DNA of 64,000 bases, from contig NC_091094.1 in NCBI RefSeq assembly GCF_024713975.1, forward strand, positions 12,571,001-12,635,000, read 5' to 3'. The translations under genes and the position numbers were made by a program. The stretch comes from Paralichthys olivaceus (taxonomy: Eukaryota > Chordata > Actinopteri > Pleuronectiformes > Paralichthyidae). The notes beneath the pieces were generated by a model. That model saw only the letters and a program-made list of their open reading frames with translations. It was not told where the DNA came from and searched no databases. Positions 35,721 to 53,049 of this stretch are shown one piece after another (within the stretch, counting starts at the first letter, position 1; every line of letters begins with the position of its first letter).

Positions 35721-36227
35721 CAGTAAGTGCTAATAAGCTGCTTTGATAAGATTTACTAAGATACTGTTGATAGTTTCAGTGTGATTGTCAGTATTGTTGT
35801 GGTATGACAAGAGTGTTGCCAGATGCCACAATAAAAATAGATTTTTATTTTCCTTATCTGACTGATTAAAATATCTCATGTCAACCTCACACAGAATGAA
35901 AACATCTTGCATAACAAGTGGTGCACCATTGAGTCTTGAAAATAAATAGGTAGTAAACATCATGATTTGTAATCTGAGCGCCATGAGTAAAATTTGTGGA
36001 ATATTCCTTTATATGTGAAAAGTTAGTTATCTGTACTAAGGATCATTAAGAGATATTTTGTCCTGTGGTAGCTGAAACTACTACTAACTTTTTAACAGTA
36101 ATATGTTTCCAAAGTTAATTAACGTTTAGTTAAAGTTGCATTTCCAATTAATTCAAAGTCTAAATTATCAACATCTTTAATTGACATATTATAAATTATT
36201 GATTTAATGTCAATCACATATAGTGAA

Positions 36228-36400
36228 GCCTGATTAATCCATGTAACCAACTCATTGTCATGAATAGATTTCAGACTCTTCAGGTTAATTAGAGCGCTAA
36301 GAGGTTTGAGGTATTAGTGTTGTGTTAAATGTCTTAGACAGGATGAAACTGACACCCGGACAGATTATCCCTTTGCCCTTTGCAGTGGAGATAATCCTGA
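36228..36400. promoter_or_regulatory. Candidate regulatory cluster of TAATCC sites
   Basis: TGATTAATCC at 36231-36240, GATTATCCC at 36363-36371 and ATAATCCTG at 36391-36399 give three CRX/OTX-type cores in about 170 bp. This lies between the opsins and synpr. It could be a photoreceptor enhancer, but the motif is short and chance is not excluded. Confidence 0.25.
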
Positions 36401-37959
36401 TACACAGTGTGAAACATGCTTTAATGTCGGCGCTGGTATCTATACAAAAGTCAATATTCATTAGTGATTCCCTGTTCAGAGTCCCCACATGTTTTTCTCC
36501 AGTATTTTCTCACATTCAGTCTCCTCTGCTCTGTTCCTCCTCCCATGAATGAAGAGACTCTCACAGCTCTCACCATGGTAACAGCGGCTCCACAGTGAAT
36601 ATGCTCGCTTTGATATCTGTTGCTGAAAGACCAGAGAATCACTGAAAAAGTTGAAGGAGAAACACTTGAAACAATGAACTTATTCATCAGCATCCTCATC
36701 AACTGGTCGCACACGCCCTCAAGTTACAGCACTCATTCTGAAATGCATTTTCATGAATTGTGCAGAAGCTATTTTTCCTTTGTGAAATTACAGCTTTAAT
36801 CAATACAGTGTGAAAAACCGTGACAGTGACGGTGTCAGAGTGAGATTATGCATCAGCAACAAGAGCATTTCAACAGTTTCCACATCCAAATGATGCATCT
36901 TAGCTCGTATAAGTGTAATAAAGTGTGATGTTGCACCTGAACACCATCCATTACCACCACCATCTTAAAAGGGAAAGGCATGCAGAGACACTGAAGAGCT
37001 GCATCAGTTCTAACAGGAAATCCATCAATAATGACAAAGCAATAAAAGATACAATCAAACATTAAATATTTATAGAGAAAGCTCCAGCACATTCATTGGG
37101 TAGATTCCTGTTCTTACACTGCACATTGTTTACCATCAATCACAGAGTATAGACCAAGATATGTTCTAATTCTTCATAAAAAACCTTTTGACACAGGGAA
37201 AAAAAGAATTGGATGAAAGACTAAAGTTAAAGTTAAAGTGAAATTAGATCAATATCTCCAGGCCTGAGACCTAAAATCATGTTACAGCAAATAGGTCACT
37301 GGTTTTGAGTCTTTCTAGTTTAATGATATCCTGGGGTTAAATAAAGAAAAATATTAATCAATAAATAAAAGCCATCCAAGCACAACCTGCAAGTACTACC
37401 ACAGCACTGTGACATCACTGACTCTGTATTGTACATTATAATATACTTTAACATATTTTTATGTTCTTAAAATATCTAGAACATGTAATGCAATAATATA
37501 CTTTCACAGCTTCAGTTAGTAATTGAATATAAATATGATAAATATTCTGCTGCTTACGTCAAAGTAAATCTTCTCATATTAGTATAAACTGACCTGTAAT
37601 GATTTTCATCCTTGGAATCAATGTCCTTATTGGCTGACTCATCCTGCCTGCTGATTGCAAACCCATGGTGGAATAACACCGAGCACGCAGGGTGCTAACT
37701 AACTAATATAATATCAACTTATCAGACAGACTTGTACAGTTATTACTGTTTTTCTGAATCCATAAAATTGTCTCACAGCCTCAAGTAATGATCATCTCAC
37801 ACTGTCACACAACTGGAGCTAAACTCCATCCATTTATCCAGATGGAGTCACTATGTATGTCATAAGAAGGACTCTCTGTGGTTTCATTCTTCATTCCGTT
37901 GATCATCTGATTGAGAATAATACTTTTTACAGCATGCAGCACTATCAAACAGAGTAGAA

Positions 37960-40784
<2,825 letters not shown>

Positions 40785-41661
40785 TTAAAAAGCGCAGAGC
40801 TCAAATCCAACGCCACTGTGTCGAAGGCTTTTGTCACCAGGCTGAGATGCCGCTGATGACAGGAAAAAGAAGAGAGCGACTCTTTGAACGGAGGGGTGGG
40901 ATGACAGGAGGAGTCTGAGATCTTCTCTAGCTCTGCAATTATCTGTTAACATTACAAAAAAACTGTTCAAATCTAACTCAAGTTAAATGTTCAGCACTAT
41001 ATACAGTGTATTTGTATAACACTGAATATATGATTCTTTTACTCTGTGTCCAAACACTTTTTGTTCATTCGAGACAACATTTCTCTGAAGGCTAAAAGTA
41101 GTTTTCTAAAAACGGCTACGTGACGAACAAGTCATTTTATTTTGGGCTAAATTATGCACAGAAGTGACCCAAATACCACAGAGAGTTGAAGTTGAGTTGC
41201 ATGTGTCATATTTAACTATTTTAGCATTTAGATTGTTTGCATTTATATACAGTTTTTTAAAGGTACTTGTTATCACAGTCATTGAAGTAAAGTAAACTAA
41301 TCATGGTAGTTTTTTTTACCTTTGATTTGTTTTGCAGTGGGATTAAAATACAGAAAAGTCAGTGGTTATTTGGCCCAAATAAATAATTTAAATGAATGAG
41401 CCTCCTTCTCTCTCCCTCTTTCTGAATATATAATGGTTTTGTGGGTGTGTAATAAAACAAGGTAATTAATAGAGCGTATTTAATAATACATCTATGTGAG
41501 TCCTCGTCAAAACCTGTGTTGCCATGGTGATTAAAATGTATTCCAAAATGTTCTTATGTTTCAGTATAAAAAGGTCTTTCTTGGACAGTAATCTTGCTGA
41601 GTCCCTTTAAGTTAATACACGTGAGTTCTTATCGTTACAATGTTGTAGATGAGATGAGTTC

Positions 41662-41785
<124 letters not shown>

Positions 41786-44766
41786 ATCACTGACAGATAC
41801 GTAAACATTTTATTTCCTAACATCCATCCATGATTAGGCCATTTGAACTGTTAAAAGTATTCTACTGACCTCTTTTGGTAACAAATCAGTATTACAGATT
41901 TTTCCTCAAACATGGATGAACTTAGGGTCGTATTAAAATAAATTATTTTGTGCGCTTCAACTTGACTTTTATTTTTAGCTATAAAATACAGCAAATAATC
42001 CAGAGACTGAAAGGAACGTGACAGTGATGTAAAAACAGTGGTTGTGGCAGAGAGGAGATGAGGACGTGACCCTCCCTCTCCAGTTTGGTCAAAGACAAGA
42101 AGACTGTTATTCCCAGCTGAACAAAACACACAGTACCAATAATAAAACCTAAAGTGAAATATTACTCCAGTTTCTGTCTTTGAATGAGGCTGAGGAATGA
42201 AAAACAACTGATTTAAATAGAACACTTCTCAACATCCAGCTCTGTCTCTGGTGTGTCTCACAACTATTTGATATTCTGTCTACTGTAGTTTTGAGAAGCG
42301 TATAACTGAATACCCACAGTGTAACAGTGAACTGAGGTTTTATGTTTACACTGAGTGAACAAGAGTGTGGAGAAATAAGGTTTTACCCTACAGCTGATTC
42401 CTCTGAGCTACAGAGAATATTCTGTTGATTTACCTCAGTGTTGTATCAGAGCTTATTCAACTTGTTGGTTTTCGTTTTGTTCCAATATGAAAACAATGCT
42501 CACATAATGATAATCACAAATGTTTTAAATGAAAAATATTTAAGAAATTTGAATATGAACCATAGCTGTAGTTGTATTCCTCTATTTATTGTTGTGGTGC
42601 AGGAATATAAACTTGTATAAAATTGCTATGTGCCGACTTAAACATATGACTAGATGCAAATCTCAAAACTTGAACCCATAGTTACTATCTACGACTGCTC
42701 CTCACTGCAAACACACATATACAGTGGTGGAAAATCAATATCATGAAGTAAATAGGGAAGTAGTTTTAAACACAGCCCTATATGAATTCTCCAATCACAC
42801 AATGCAACATGCTGAGTTTCATAGATATGAAAATTAGTGATAATGTCTGGAATCTCATGTTATTGCTCATGTTTTGTGAGAAACATTGTTACTATTACAT
42901 AGGAAAGAGTGAGTCACATCCACAGTAGTGCAAGGTTGGATTTAGAGAGGCCGTCGATCAAAATCCAGGAAGGAAGCTGGTTCCTCTGGACTTAAATAAA
43001 GATTAAAAAGATTTATACCAATTTCCTGTCACATTACATCAACCAATACTGATAAATGTATGTACACATCCATGTATGGAGTGCGTCGATCCAGGATCAG
43101 TAGGGTTTAGCCATCAGTTCCCATTATGATGCGTTTGTGCTCATTATTGTACTGTGTTGTAAGTTAATAAATGACAGTTTTTAGTGTGTGATTATATTTT
43201 GCATTCTTTTCTTTCTTATAGAATAATAATTATGGTTGTGTTTACTCTTAAAGACAAGTGTTTGCTGTGTAGTTTTTTGATCTGCCTCCAGTTGAAACTT
43301 TAATCTTGTTTGTGATGAATCAAAACATCCATTTATTTTGCCCTGGTTATTTTAACCCGTCCGAGGAATAAACCTACTTTCACTGCATTTTAAATGCTTC
43401 AGTCAACAGAGGGCAGTACTCAGCCATGCTGATTAAGAAGAAAATCTGTGACGCTGCAGTGATGAGCTCTTTGTTACTTTCTCACAGCTTTTGATCTCTC
43501 TTCGCTCAGCAGATGATTGTGTCTGCTACGTGTACAATGAGCTAAACACGCAGCAACTTATCGACTGCGCCCACTGAACGGATAAATCGCACACTCCAGC
43601 TGAAGAGAGGACTGTGCTGGTCTAACAGCTGTAGGGTTTTTCATCATGTTAAAGTGGTGAGGCTCCATCCTCCCGCTGCATTATTGATGACTCTTTTTCT
43701 GGCATCATCTCCCCTCTACACTGAAAACTGTGGGAGGAAGAGATGAGCATAAATCTGGTGGTTTTCATGGGGCCTCCACCTGTCATGTAAGAAAAAACAA
43801 CACATGCTAAACCCACTGTCCACCAATGGTCGACATAGGTTTCTCAATCATGATGACTACAGCTTTGTAATATGAACCATGCAGAGAGATGATGCTCTGT
43901 CTGTTCAAGAAGAAAAAGAAAATTAACTTGTGCAAATAATCTATAAAGCCAAACAGCTTTTATAATGATAAGTAATATTCAGTAAGAAACAATGCATTTC
44001 TATGTGTTGACATATCAAGGGGAATTTGACTTTGATGAATGTGATCCTACAAACCTGCGTGGACGCAACCTCAATAAGATTAATGTCAAAGATGTTTCAT
44101 GGAAAATACTCTAATCATGTTTTTACCAGCATGGAGAAAAAGAAAATGAAGAGAGATGTCTTATGTAAACAGATTTGTAGAGATCGGTGATTAAAAACTG
44201 AATTCTCCTTAATACTAAAAACCAATTACAACCACCTTCATTTTCATGGAACACATCCAGTTGATTTAATACGAAAAACAATTGTTGCGGCACATGACTT
44301 GAAAAGCCAGTCACCTGGGATGTAAACAGAATCCTGGTGAAATGTTGAGTGTCATCATAGAGTATTTACTTGGTGCAAAGCTCTCCCTGAAACGACTGTG
44401 GAAACAGCAGCGCTGATACTGACCCTATTCCATCAATCCCACATTAAAAACGCTCCAAGCATTTAAATATTTCAAAGAGCTCCTCAGCTAACTCCAGAGA
44501 AGCTCGGAGTCTCTCTCAGCGTGCACGTGAGTGTGTGTCTGCAGTGTGTGTGTGCGTGCATCACTTCTCCTCTTCCTCTTTAAACTGTTTTTTAAAATGC
44601 AGTTGAATTTAAAGCTAATGGCCGGTGACTAAACCCCAGGCTAATGTCTAAAAAGAGGAACACGGATCTGAATCAACTGAGAGTGGACAAGTTAAATCTG
44701 TCTCCAGCATCTTACTCACACTCAGTCAATACGTCAAGAACATACACTGAATGAAATAAACATGCT

Positions 44767-44768
<2 letters not shown>

Positions 44769-44798
<30 letters not shown>
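44769..44798. repeat. (TA)n microsatellite
   Basis: Perfect TA dinucleotide run of about 30 bp. Confidence 0.9.
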
Positions 44799-44803
<5 letters not shown>

Positions 44804-46377
44804 CAGAGGGAGAGAAGATTTATAAAATGAAAAGAGGTGAGGGAGGGTAGTCATGAATATGTAATCATGCAGTTATTCTGTGATGTTTCACTGTGTGCTT
44901 TACGTCTGCTGCTTGTGTCGGCTCTCCGAGGGCAGCACCATTATTTATAGTTTTTAATTGCACTGTGATGTGAGTGTCTTAAACATTTCAATCTAAAAAC
45001 CACTTTGACTGAATGAATGAAAAACCTGAGCGTTAGGAAGAAGACTTTCAGAGTGCCATGAGGTGTGATGATAAAGTCGGGCCCGTCCCCACAGAGCATG
45101 GCTGCTATTAATAATGAATACAGGGTACAGGTCGGCGGAAGTTCAAATGATTCATCTCATCTCTGATGATGATGAAAGTCGAATATCAGCAACCAGATTA
45201 ATTCATACTTGAACAGTTTTTTCCCATTAATTTGACAGGTATGTAAGTGGCTTAAGTGCTCATGTGACTAGACATCACATGGTATCTTATTAAAGGGACA
45301 TGGCCTCATTACATGAACACTGAGGCTCAACGTTCATTCATGACCTTGGAGACGGCAGTTGAGTAAATACCATCACCATGAATCCACTCTGGTGCTTCAT
45401 CATGTAGTCTTCATCAGCTGATGGAGTTCATTAAGATAAATATCTAAATAGCACTGTATTATTATATAATCAACATCTTTGTACTAACAATTGATCACAT
45501 GGTTACTTGTATGTAAACATGGTCAATCATATTGATATTCAGATATGGGTTCTATCATCTTGTGCTTTTGACGTAATTTGGAGCCAGTGCCTATGCAGTG
45601 GATAATCAAGGTCCGCTAATGCATGCACCCGACCAATTGTGAGTCAGATTCAGCTGTCAATCATCACGCTTCACCTCGTTTGTATAGCTTCAGATTAAAA
45701 CCAGAAAATGTAACACTTAAACACACATAAGATAAGAACTACTTTAAATGACTGAAAAACATCTTTAATAAAAGTTTGTTTAGCGTGCACTTTGTTTTTT
45801 TGTGTTTGGTCAATGTCCCACCTGCAAACAAGGAGGGGGCAGGGTCAACTTTATGCACAGTCTATAATATATATATATATAATATAAAAATAATACAACC
45901 CTTTTGTTAACTCAAATTCTACTGTTTTACTGTTTTACTCCCAGCAGCATTATTCCAAGCTGCAGCAGGTCACCAGTGTTTTGTAAGCTTGACCTATAAC
46001 ACATGGCAATAATTAAGAATAATTTAATCTCAAACCACAATTTTACTTCACCCAAATTGCTTATTTCAAAACAAGACCTTCCCCACAAACAATCCATTCA
46101 TTTCATTGTTTAATTTAGCAGAGACACAATTAGTGACTAGCTGGTGAAAATAGTTGAACATTTAGCAGCTAAAGAGGCAAATATTTCCCTCATGAGAAGC
46201 ACAGAAGTAAGAGAACAATTAGTATTCGTCTTATATTTGTCTGGGGAACACCAACCAGACTCTGTATTAATGCTGATAGTGCTTTATATTCAATGTAGGT
46301 AAATACAATGTTGTTAACTAACAAGTTTTCAAAATCCTCTTGATAGGTGAGAGCATGTCAGTAATAAGCCAACTTTT

Positions 46378-46381
<4 letters not shown>

Positions 46382-46421
<40 letters not shown>
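46382..46421. repeat. (TA)n microsatellite
   Basis: Perfect TA dinucleotide run of about 40 bp. Confidence 0.9.
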
Positions 46422-46422
<1 letters not shown>

Positions 46423-47535
46423 CATTAGTAGGTAGGTAGTCTGTTTCAAAGTTCAAGAATAGAGTGTGTAACATGATTAAAAAATTCTGGAACAGCTAAA
46501 TCAACATTGTACTTGGACATTGAAGTTTGGATTCCTAAACTTCTTGAATAATATTCTAAAAATAAGAATTCTAAATTTCCAAAAGCACAAACAAACAAAA
46601 TTCCAACTGGTTCATACAGTGCATGGTCTTTGTGTTGTAGTGCCCTGAAGAACATCAACATTTAATGTGTCCACCCTCTAGTTGAAGTAGAGGAGCGCTG
46701 CACAGAACCAGTCAATTATTAATGTTTAAAAGGTTCTGTTGCTGAGGTTAGTGCAAGACTTTTCTAAGGGATATCAGGAGTGTGCAGTCACAGAGAACCA
46801 AAGGGGAACTGAGAGCGTCACCAGCTGAGGACACAAGGAAGTCTCATAGCCTTAAAACCAAAAGACTATCAAACACCAGGTCAGGGCAACAGGGGAGCCC
46901 CAGAGCAAAATCAGAGCCGAGGAGTCCTTGAAAGCATGGCGACCTGCAGGGAATTTACTGGTCAGGAGCACAAGCAGCATCTGGAGTAGCAGTTAGTCAG
47001 TCCAGCTGTCAGATTGAATTTAATCTCAGAGGTGAAATGTGCAGGCGCTGAGCTCACACTGTAAAGACTGTGGTGGTAGTTGATACAGTAAGACGTGTGA
47101 GGGTGGGGGAGGTGAGCCAAGTGCAGGGTCAGAATAAGTCGTAACAAGAAAAAGACTTTAACTTAAAGTAAAAGTGTGGCGAAGGTTTCCTTCAGAATAG
47201 GTCACATTTTAAATCAGAGCATTTCATGCCCAAAAAACAATAACAGGCAGTCAGACTCTAAACACACGTTCGCCAATAATTTACTTCCTGAAATGGAGGT
47301 AACTAAATGGAATTCGACCGTCATTAACTGTAATATTTTATCCTGTGATATATCAAAATGTCCTCTGTGAAAAAAAGGCTTGTATGGCCGAGCAAACACA
47401 GGCTGTGGATTATATAAAAATTTTGAGATGGACTAGAGCCAAACATTGATTAATTGATCTCACCCCTATCTATGATTACAGACAGGTCACTAGGTTAAGT
47501 GGCAACAGTGAAAGGTTCCAAATCTAAGGGTGCAC

Positions 47536-47548
47536 TCACACACACACA

Positions 47549-47586
<38 letters not shown>

Positions 47587-47587
47587 A
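47536..47587. repeat. Compound (CA)n(CT)n(CA)n microsatellite
   Basis: A CT run flanked on both sides by CA runs, about 52 bp in total. Confidence 0.92.
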
Positions 47588-49145
47588 AGGAGAGTAAAAA
47601 ATAAGAAAAGAAATAGAAGGGTTACTGTATAATTATCAACAAATCTGTGCCTATCTTGTCTTAATATTCTTTGGAATTAGGTTTTATAGGTAACTAGAAT
47701 AGCATTTAGAAGAGCTGGCACCTCAGCCAAGGCCCAACAGTCCCCTTACATTCAATCAAGCTGCACCAAAGAAAGAAATCGGTCCCCTCTATTATTATAT
47801 TATAATATATTATCTAATATTAAGATCTATGAATTATTCCTGAGGAAATTGGTGAAAACATAAAAAATATATTGCAATGCTGAAGTATAAGTGAAAAAGT
47901 CAATATCAGTTAAAAATAATGTTGTGTCAAATTGGTGTATATCCGAGTTCATTCTGAAGCATCAGTAATGTGATTTTAAACTTATTTTAGAGTTGAAATA
48001 TTTCACATGGCTTCATGGCTTGCCTAAATCCAAAATGCATTGCTCCACCATCCATGTCAATAGCTGTTTTAATGTGTGGCAGATTGGCACGTTTTTCTCA
48101 GCCGTGTTCCTGAATCAGTGAAAGTATTTGGCAGTGTATCCCTATCGTCTTAATTCTTTCAGGCCAATAGTGATTTGCCTGTGAGTTTAATACAGGAAAA
48201 GCAATCAGGCAACTCTGGTGAGGGGTCAGAGGGTGAGATACTGTATATGTGACAGGTCTACTGCTATTATTTTCAAGCTGCTGTATCAACACATAAGAAT
48301 AGGTGCAGTTTTTTTTATTTCTCATGTGGTCATATTTGTATTTTAAAGTTGTTTCTGCACTTTAAGAACAAACAAATATCCAAAGACTGAGATTTATTTT
48401 AGATCTTGTTACGGCTAAAAAATGTAGCACCCTTAGAGCTTATCTTAATGCTGCAAAACATCTGAGAGGATTGTATCATTTGGTAAAATGACAATGCTCC
48501 TTTGTTTGCACAGATACACAAAATGTATTTAAAAATGAGATTATTAAAGCAAACCATGAGTCCTGTGAACACTGGTCTGTTCTTATGTGTTCTTCTGTCA
48601 TTAGATTATGAGGAACCCATTTTTTTTAGCAGGCTGTATTGGAATGGTGGAAAGGTCACATGACCACTTTAGTAAATAGCAAATCACAGCATGCAATGCA
48701 CCATACATACTGCAAAAACCCACTGGCCATTGTTCTAGACATCCATACTGGTACACACGGTGCAATAACTATATACATGTGCAATAACAATTCACATTCC
48801 ATACTGTTAAAGTTAAAACAAATCACCTTTGAATGTATATAGTTTGTAATGTATTTGACTTTTTTATAGTAAGCTCTTTTAACCTTGGTTTTATTTTTGA
48901 ATTTAACTATTGCACTGCTGAGCTGACCGGTTTCTTCTAGTCCAACACTGTATTTGAACGCAAGCTGAAAATGTAAGATTTCCATATGTAGCATGAATAA
49001 TACATCTCCATTGAGTAAATATGGAGTTTCTTTGACTGCTGTGTGAGTCAATATTCTGGCTGGAGATGCCAACACATGCTGCAACAACCAGCGGCTCCAG
49101 CGCCACAGCGAGCAGCTGAGTGTTAGTATGGCCGTGCACCCCACC

Positions 49146-49855
49146 CTTCAGCACACAGCACGGGGCGGCTGCATGCAGGAGCTATTGGGGAAATCTTTTT
49201 ACACCTCCTAATCTGCATCCGCGTGCTCTGCCCACAGACTGAATAATGTTCCCCATTTCAGTGACAATATCACAGGGAACCCGTGGCAGCCATCTTAGGT
49301 GTACCACTGCAGGACGGGACGATTCAGTGAAGCGACGATCTCAAGGACGAGCCGCCGCGCATCCGTCACTGCCCCGGTTCATGCGCTCAGCACCGCGGAC
49401 AGCTCCCCGGCAGAAGGAGGAGGAGGAGGAGGAGGAGGAGGAGGAGGAGGCCATCACCCGCTCCCACCAGAAAAAAATAATCTCTCTCCTTCTCCTCATC
49501 CGTACACTACTCCCTCCCCCCCATCCTCCTATCCCCCTCTCACCTCCCCCCTCTCACATCCGCAGCAGTGACTGGCCAATAAAACACAGAAGATACGTAA
49601 GCAGCGACGAGTGCTCGGCGCAGGCGGAGAAAGCTCAGTGTGAAGCGGACTCAACCTCCTCCAGCTCCACTCGTACTGCTGACATCCCTCAGCACAACCA
49701 GGGCCTCCCCCTGCCTTCACTCCGGGTATATTCCACCATCTACAAGCAAAAGGATTAAAGACAGCGGCACCGACCACCACCGGGGCACTGACAACCCCTT
49801 CCTCCACATTGAGAAGGTTAGGCTTTCTGTAGGGACGTGTCACCTCTAGTGCAAG
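49146..49855 (+). promoter_or_regulatory. CG-rich promoter and 5' UTR region of cadps
   Basis: Base composition changes from AT-rich to CG-containing and GC-rich, as expected for a CpG-island promoter, directly before the cadps ATG. A (GGA)n run lies at 49414-49450. A long upstream frame (49246-49758) runs through that repeat as poly-Glu; it is out of family and is taken as untranslated leader. No TATA box evident. The start site is not defined. Confidence 0.5.
49414..49450. repeat. (GGA)n microsatellite in the cadps leader
   Basis: Trinucleotide GGA run of about 37 bp within the CG-rich segment. Confidence 0.9.
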
Positions 49856-50191
49856 ATGTTAGACCCGTCGTCCAGCGAGGAGGAATCTGATGGGATAGTG
49901 GAGGAGGAATGCAAGGAGGCGATGGCACCCCAGGCCGGGTCCCGCATCTCCCCGAGTCGGACCAGCGAGAGCTCAGGCGGACTCGCTCCCAGCAGCAGCA
50001 GCCGCAGCAGCGCCCGTCCGACGAGCCCGAGCCCGTCCGCCGTCAGCGAGGAGAAGGAGGACCTGGAGAAGCTGCAGAGGGAGGAAGAGGAGCGCAAGAA
50101 GAAGCTGCAGCTGTATGTGTTTGTGATGCGATGCGTTGCTTATCCCTTCAACGCCAAACAGCCCACAGACATGGCAAGGCGACAGCAGAAG
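49856..50191 (+). CDS. cadps: Calcium-dependent secretion activator 1 (CAPS1), first coding exon
   Basis: CAPS1 primes dense-core vesicles for calcium-triggered exocytosis in neurons and endocrine cells. This exon encodes 112 residues, from [18 protein letters not shown] to RRQQK, and ends exactly at a codon before a GTAAGG donor. The acidic start, a Ser/Pro-rich middle, a charged [19 protein letters not shown] helix-like part and the block [20 protein letters not shown] are typical of CADPS N-termini. The later exons, which would carry the C2, PH, MUN and C-terminal domains, are not found before the window ends, so intron 1 is at least 13.8 kb. The gene is partial because the window stops. 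CADPS2 also has a related start, but the [12 protein letters not shown] opening and synpr next door favour CADPS. Confidence 0.93.
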
Positions 50192-52679
50192 GTAAGGGCC
50201 CTCGGTGCAAAGGCAGAATTAATAACCACATGCTGACGAATTGCCTGCTTTCATATCTCGGATGCTGTCACTGATGACCTACATAAGCTCGAGCACACAG
50301 GGGTCTATGGGCCTGTAACACAGCGCGTGGATTCAGCATCGTCCCAGTGAAACCACCTTTTGTTTGTTTGGTTTTGACGCAAAATGTTGAAATCCTCGGA
50401 GCATGACAGGAGCACATAAAGGCGCTTCGAGCTCCTGATAGTGAAAGGACACATGGCAGCAGGCTGTGTGCTGCAGAGCTGCAGCCTGAGTGCAGTCTCC
50501 ACTACACACAGGCTTACTAGTGAGATCAGTCCCAGAGTGCCTGCGAGCCCATTAACTGAAAGGGCGTGCAGGAGATGGTGGATGGCGTTTTGAAACGGGA
50601 CGGTGTCATTGTCCTTGTTGGCCCACATGTCACCAAAGACCTGCTGTCCAGTTGTTCTGCAGCTGTTCTGTGGCTCCACGTCCAGCCCTCCTGGCGGATA
50701 CCCAATTCCAACCCGCTTGCGCCATCACTTATCCCGTCAAATTGGCCTCCCAAGGTGACTTCTGGGCACAGACCTCTTGAGGAGGGTTGCTTAATAGCCT
50801 TCCTTCTCTGCAGATGAGCCAGGGTCCTCTCGATGGGTTACAGTCAATTAACTGCATTAACGTTGACTGACATTTTAATTTTAATTCAATTTTAGAGAAC
50901 ACTTAAATACAGGAGGTCCATCTTTAGAGATTTGTGAGTTCTTGTAAGAGACAAGGCCCACCTCCTGGTTTCACTGCTGCTGTGTGGCTCCACTGGTGTT
51001 GGAGCCAGTTTTGGGTCATGATGTCCTTACTGTCAAAGTCACAAACACCCAACTACGGGGACCTTGATCAGGCCAATGGTCCCAGTTTCTTGTCTTTGGT
51101 TTGTGTATTTGAAAGCACATCCAGTGTTTGTTCTCCCAGACTGCCACAACAGTTAATTATAAATGAATGGGATTATGCAACGATGAGCATGTTCCATGGA
51201 GGGCTACCTTCAAACACTGATCTCTCAGAGAAACAGTCGCACAGGTTTCCTGTGGCTCTCCTCACAATGCACGAGTTGTGTTCAGTGTGGCCTCTGTGGA
51301 CCTGCAGAAGATTCATTTAGCTCAGTTAATCTCAGGCTGATCGTGTGTCACTCACTGTGAGGGAACACTGTTAACAATACTCTGGAAATCACTTTTGGGA
51401 CTGTTGTTTTCGTGTAACCACACAGACAGTTTGTCTTCCCGTAGTTTAAAGCCATATGGTCAGAATTTTTCTGCTGACTCATGCACAAGAGCATGTGGGA
51501 GGCATAAGTAACATTTCCATCTATTTGTTTATTTGTAGTCCCGCTCAGCGTAGGTTAGTGATAGTCTAATGCATGCTTAGTAATGCACTTTCATATCTGG
51601 TTGTGCAGACAGCCTCTGCTGTGGGTGAGTGAATATCTGGATAAACAATCCAGTGCTTGATGTCAGACCAATCAAAGCGCGTCTGCCTCCAGTCTGCCTC
51701 TACACTGTGATTCTGTGTCTAATCTCTTCAGGACAAAAAACATATTGGGCTGCATTAAGTCACAACAAATAAGTAAGATGATTAATTACACAGAAACATT
51801 AAACAACAGTGATCTTGAATATACGTTTATTACTTTCTGGCAGTTCTGTGCTTTTATAATGTCATGACATTTTACAGTAGTCGTCATTTAACTACATTTT
51901 AGCCCTGTGTGGTAATGAGGAAATAATTTATCACATAATAATAAAAGAATATAATAAAGAATATTCAACATTGCCCCAATAGATTCCTCTATTAACCTTC
52001 AGTGAATGCTCCTCAGACGTCCATAAACAATAATCTATTAAGGAAAATCCTCAAAGCATTGGCTACACAATCTAATATGTTGCCTGTTACAGTTTTTGCT
52101 ATTATAGATTAGTCACAGAAATATGACGAAGCAATTTCTGTAATTAAAAGAATTAAAAGCCTTGGAAAAAAACAAAACATGTGGAGCAGCTCCATGATAA
52201 TCCGTTATTAGAAGCTCTGGCACACAAACAGCAGTGATGGGCTATCACAGAGAAACAGACCAGGCTGCAGAGGATGCGAGCTCCACTGATGCTTCTTGAA
52301 ATGTATTGCTGTAACCTTGTGAAAGGGTAACACAATAGGACAGAAGCAGGCCCACGCTTCCTTTTGAGGGGCGAGGAAAACATTTTCTCACTCGGGCTGA
52401 AAGAAGGCCACTGCTGTTGAACGTGTTGGTTGAGTGTATATGTGCATATTTTACTGGTGGCACATGATTATTTTTAATCTCTCTCCCTCCTTTAGAATAT
52501 GTAAATTATTCAGGTTGTTGACAGATACAGACTTTGTTCCTTCATTTGATGTCAATGAGCTGGACGTGTATGTACACAGGTATAACACAAAGTATGACTC
52601 AGAATGGGAAGAACATGGTGGAAATAATTGTCTATGGATGGCAATATCAGTGTTAATATTTGAGTCTGTTGGTAGGCCT

Positions 52680-52850
52680 ACTTGTGCCCAGACAAAATAT
52701 CTCAACGACTGTCAAGTGCAATTTTGTACAGACATTCATGGTTCCCAGTTGGTGTATCCTAATGACTTGGTCCCCCTGACTGTTCCTCTAGCACCACAAG
52801 CTTCTCATTTGTGGCTCTGTGTCAAACATGGCAGCTCCTGCATGGAGTGT
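52680..52850 (+). repeat. Dispersed teleost repeat fragment
   Basis: Contains AATATCTCAACGACTG, TTTTGTACAGACATTCATGG and CCTCTAGCACCACAAG in the order of a widespread fish repeat. The 153-codon frame that includes it (52434-52895) is therefore judged non-coding. Confidence 0.6.
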
Positions 52851-53049
52851 TATCAAAATTGGTTCTCATATCTGACTTCCATCCAGGAACCTTGAACACT
52901 GTAAAAATGCACCAGCCTCTTTAAATTAAATAAAGCTGCACCAATTTGCACACACTCATAGATATCAGTTCCCTAAGTATCACCCTGATTCTCTTTTATC
53001 AAGGTCCACGTGACATTCCCTGGAAAATCAGCGATTCTAAGAAATGCAA

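Larger units (their letters stand above)
33505..37959. other. Intergenic region between opsin gene 4 and synpr
   Basis: No gene seen. It contains a rearranged MITE (33672-33868) and two segments that look unusually well-kept for intergenic DNA, 35400-35720 and 36228-36400, described separately. The region before 37960 should carry the 3' UTR of the minus-strand synpr gene. I did not find a canonical AATAAA on that strand close to the stop. Confidence 0.45.

Noticed and set aside
49246-49758. 170-codon frame with a poly-Glu run before cadps
   Set aside because: It runs through a GGA repeat in a GC-rich leader where stops are rare, and resembles no known protein.
52434-52895. 153-codon frame in cadps intron 1
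   Set aside because: Its second half is a dispersed teleost repeat and the first half has no recognisable similarity.
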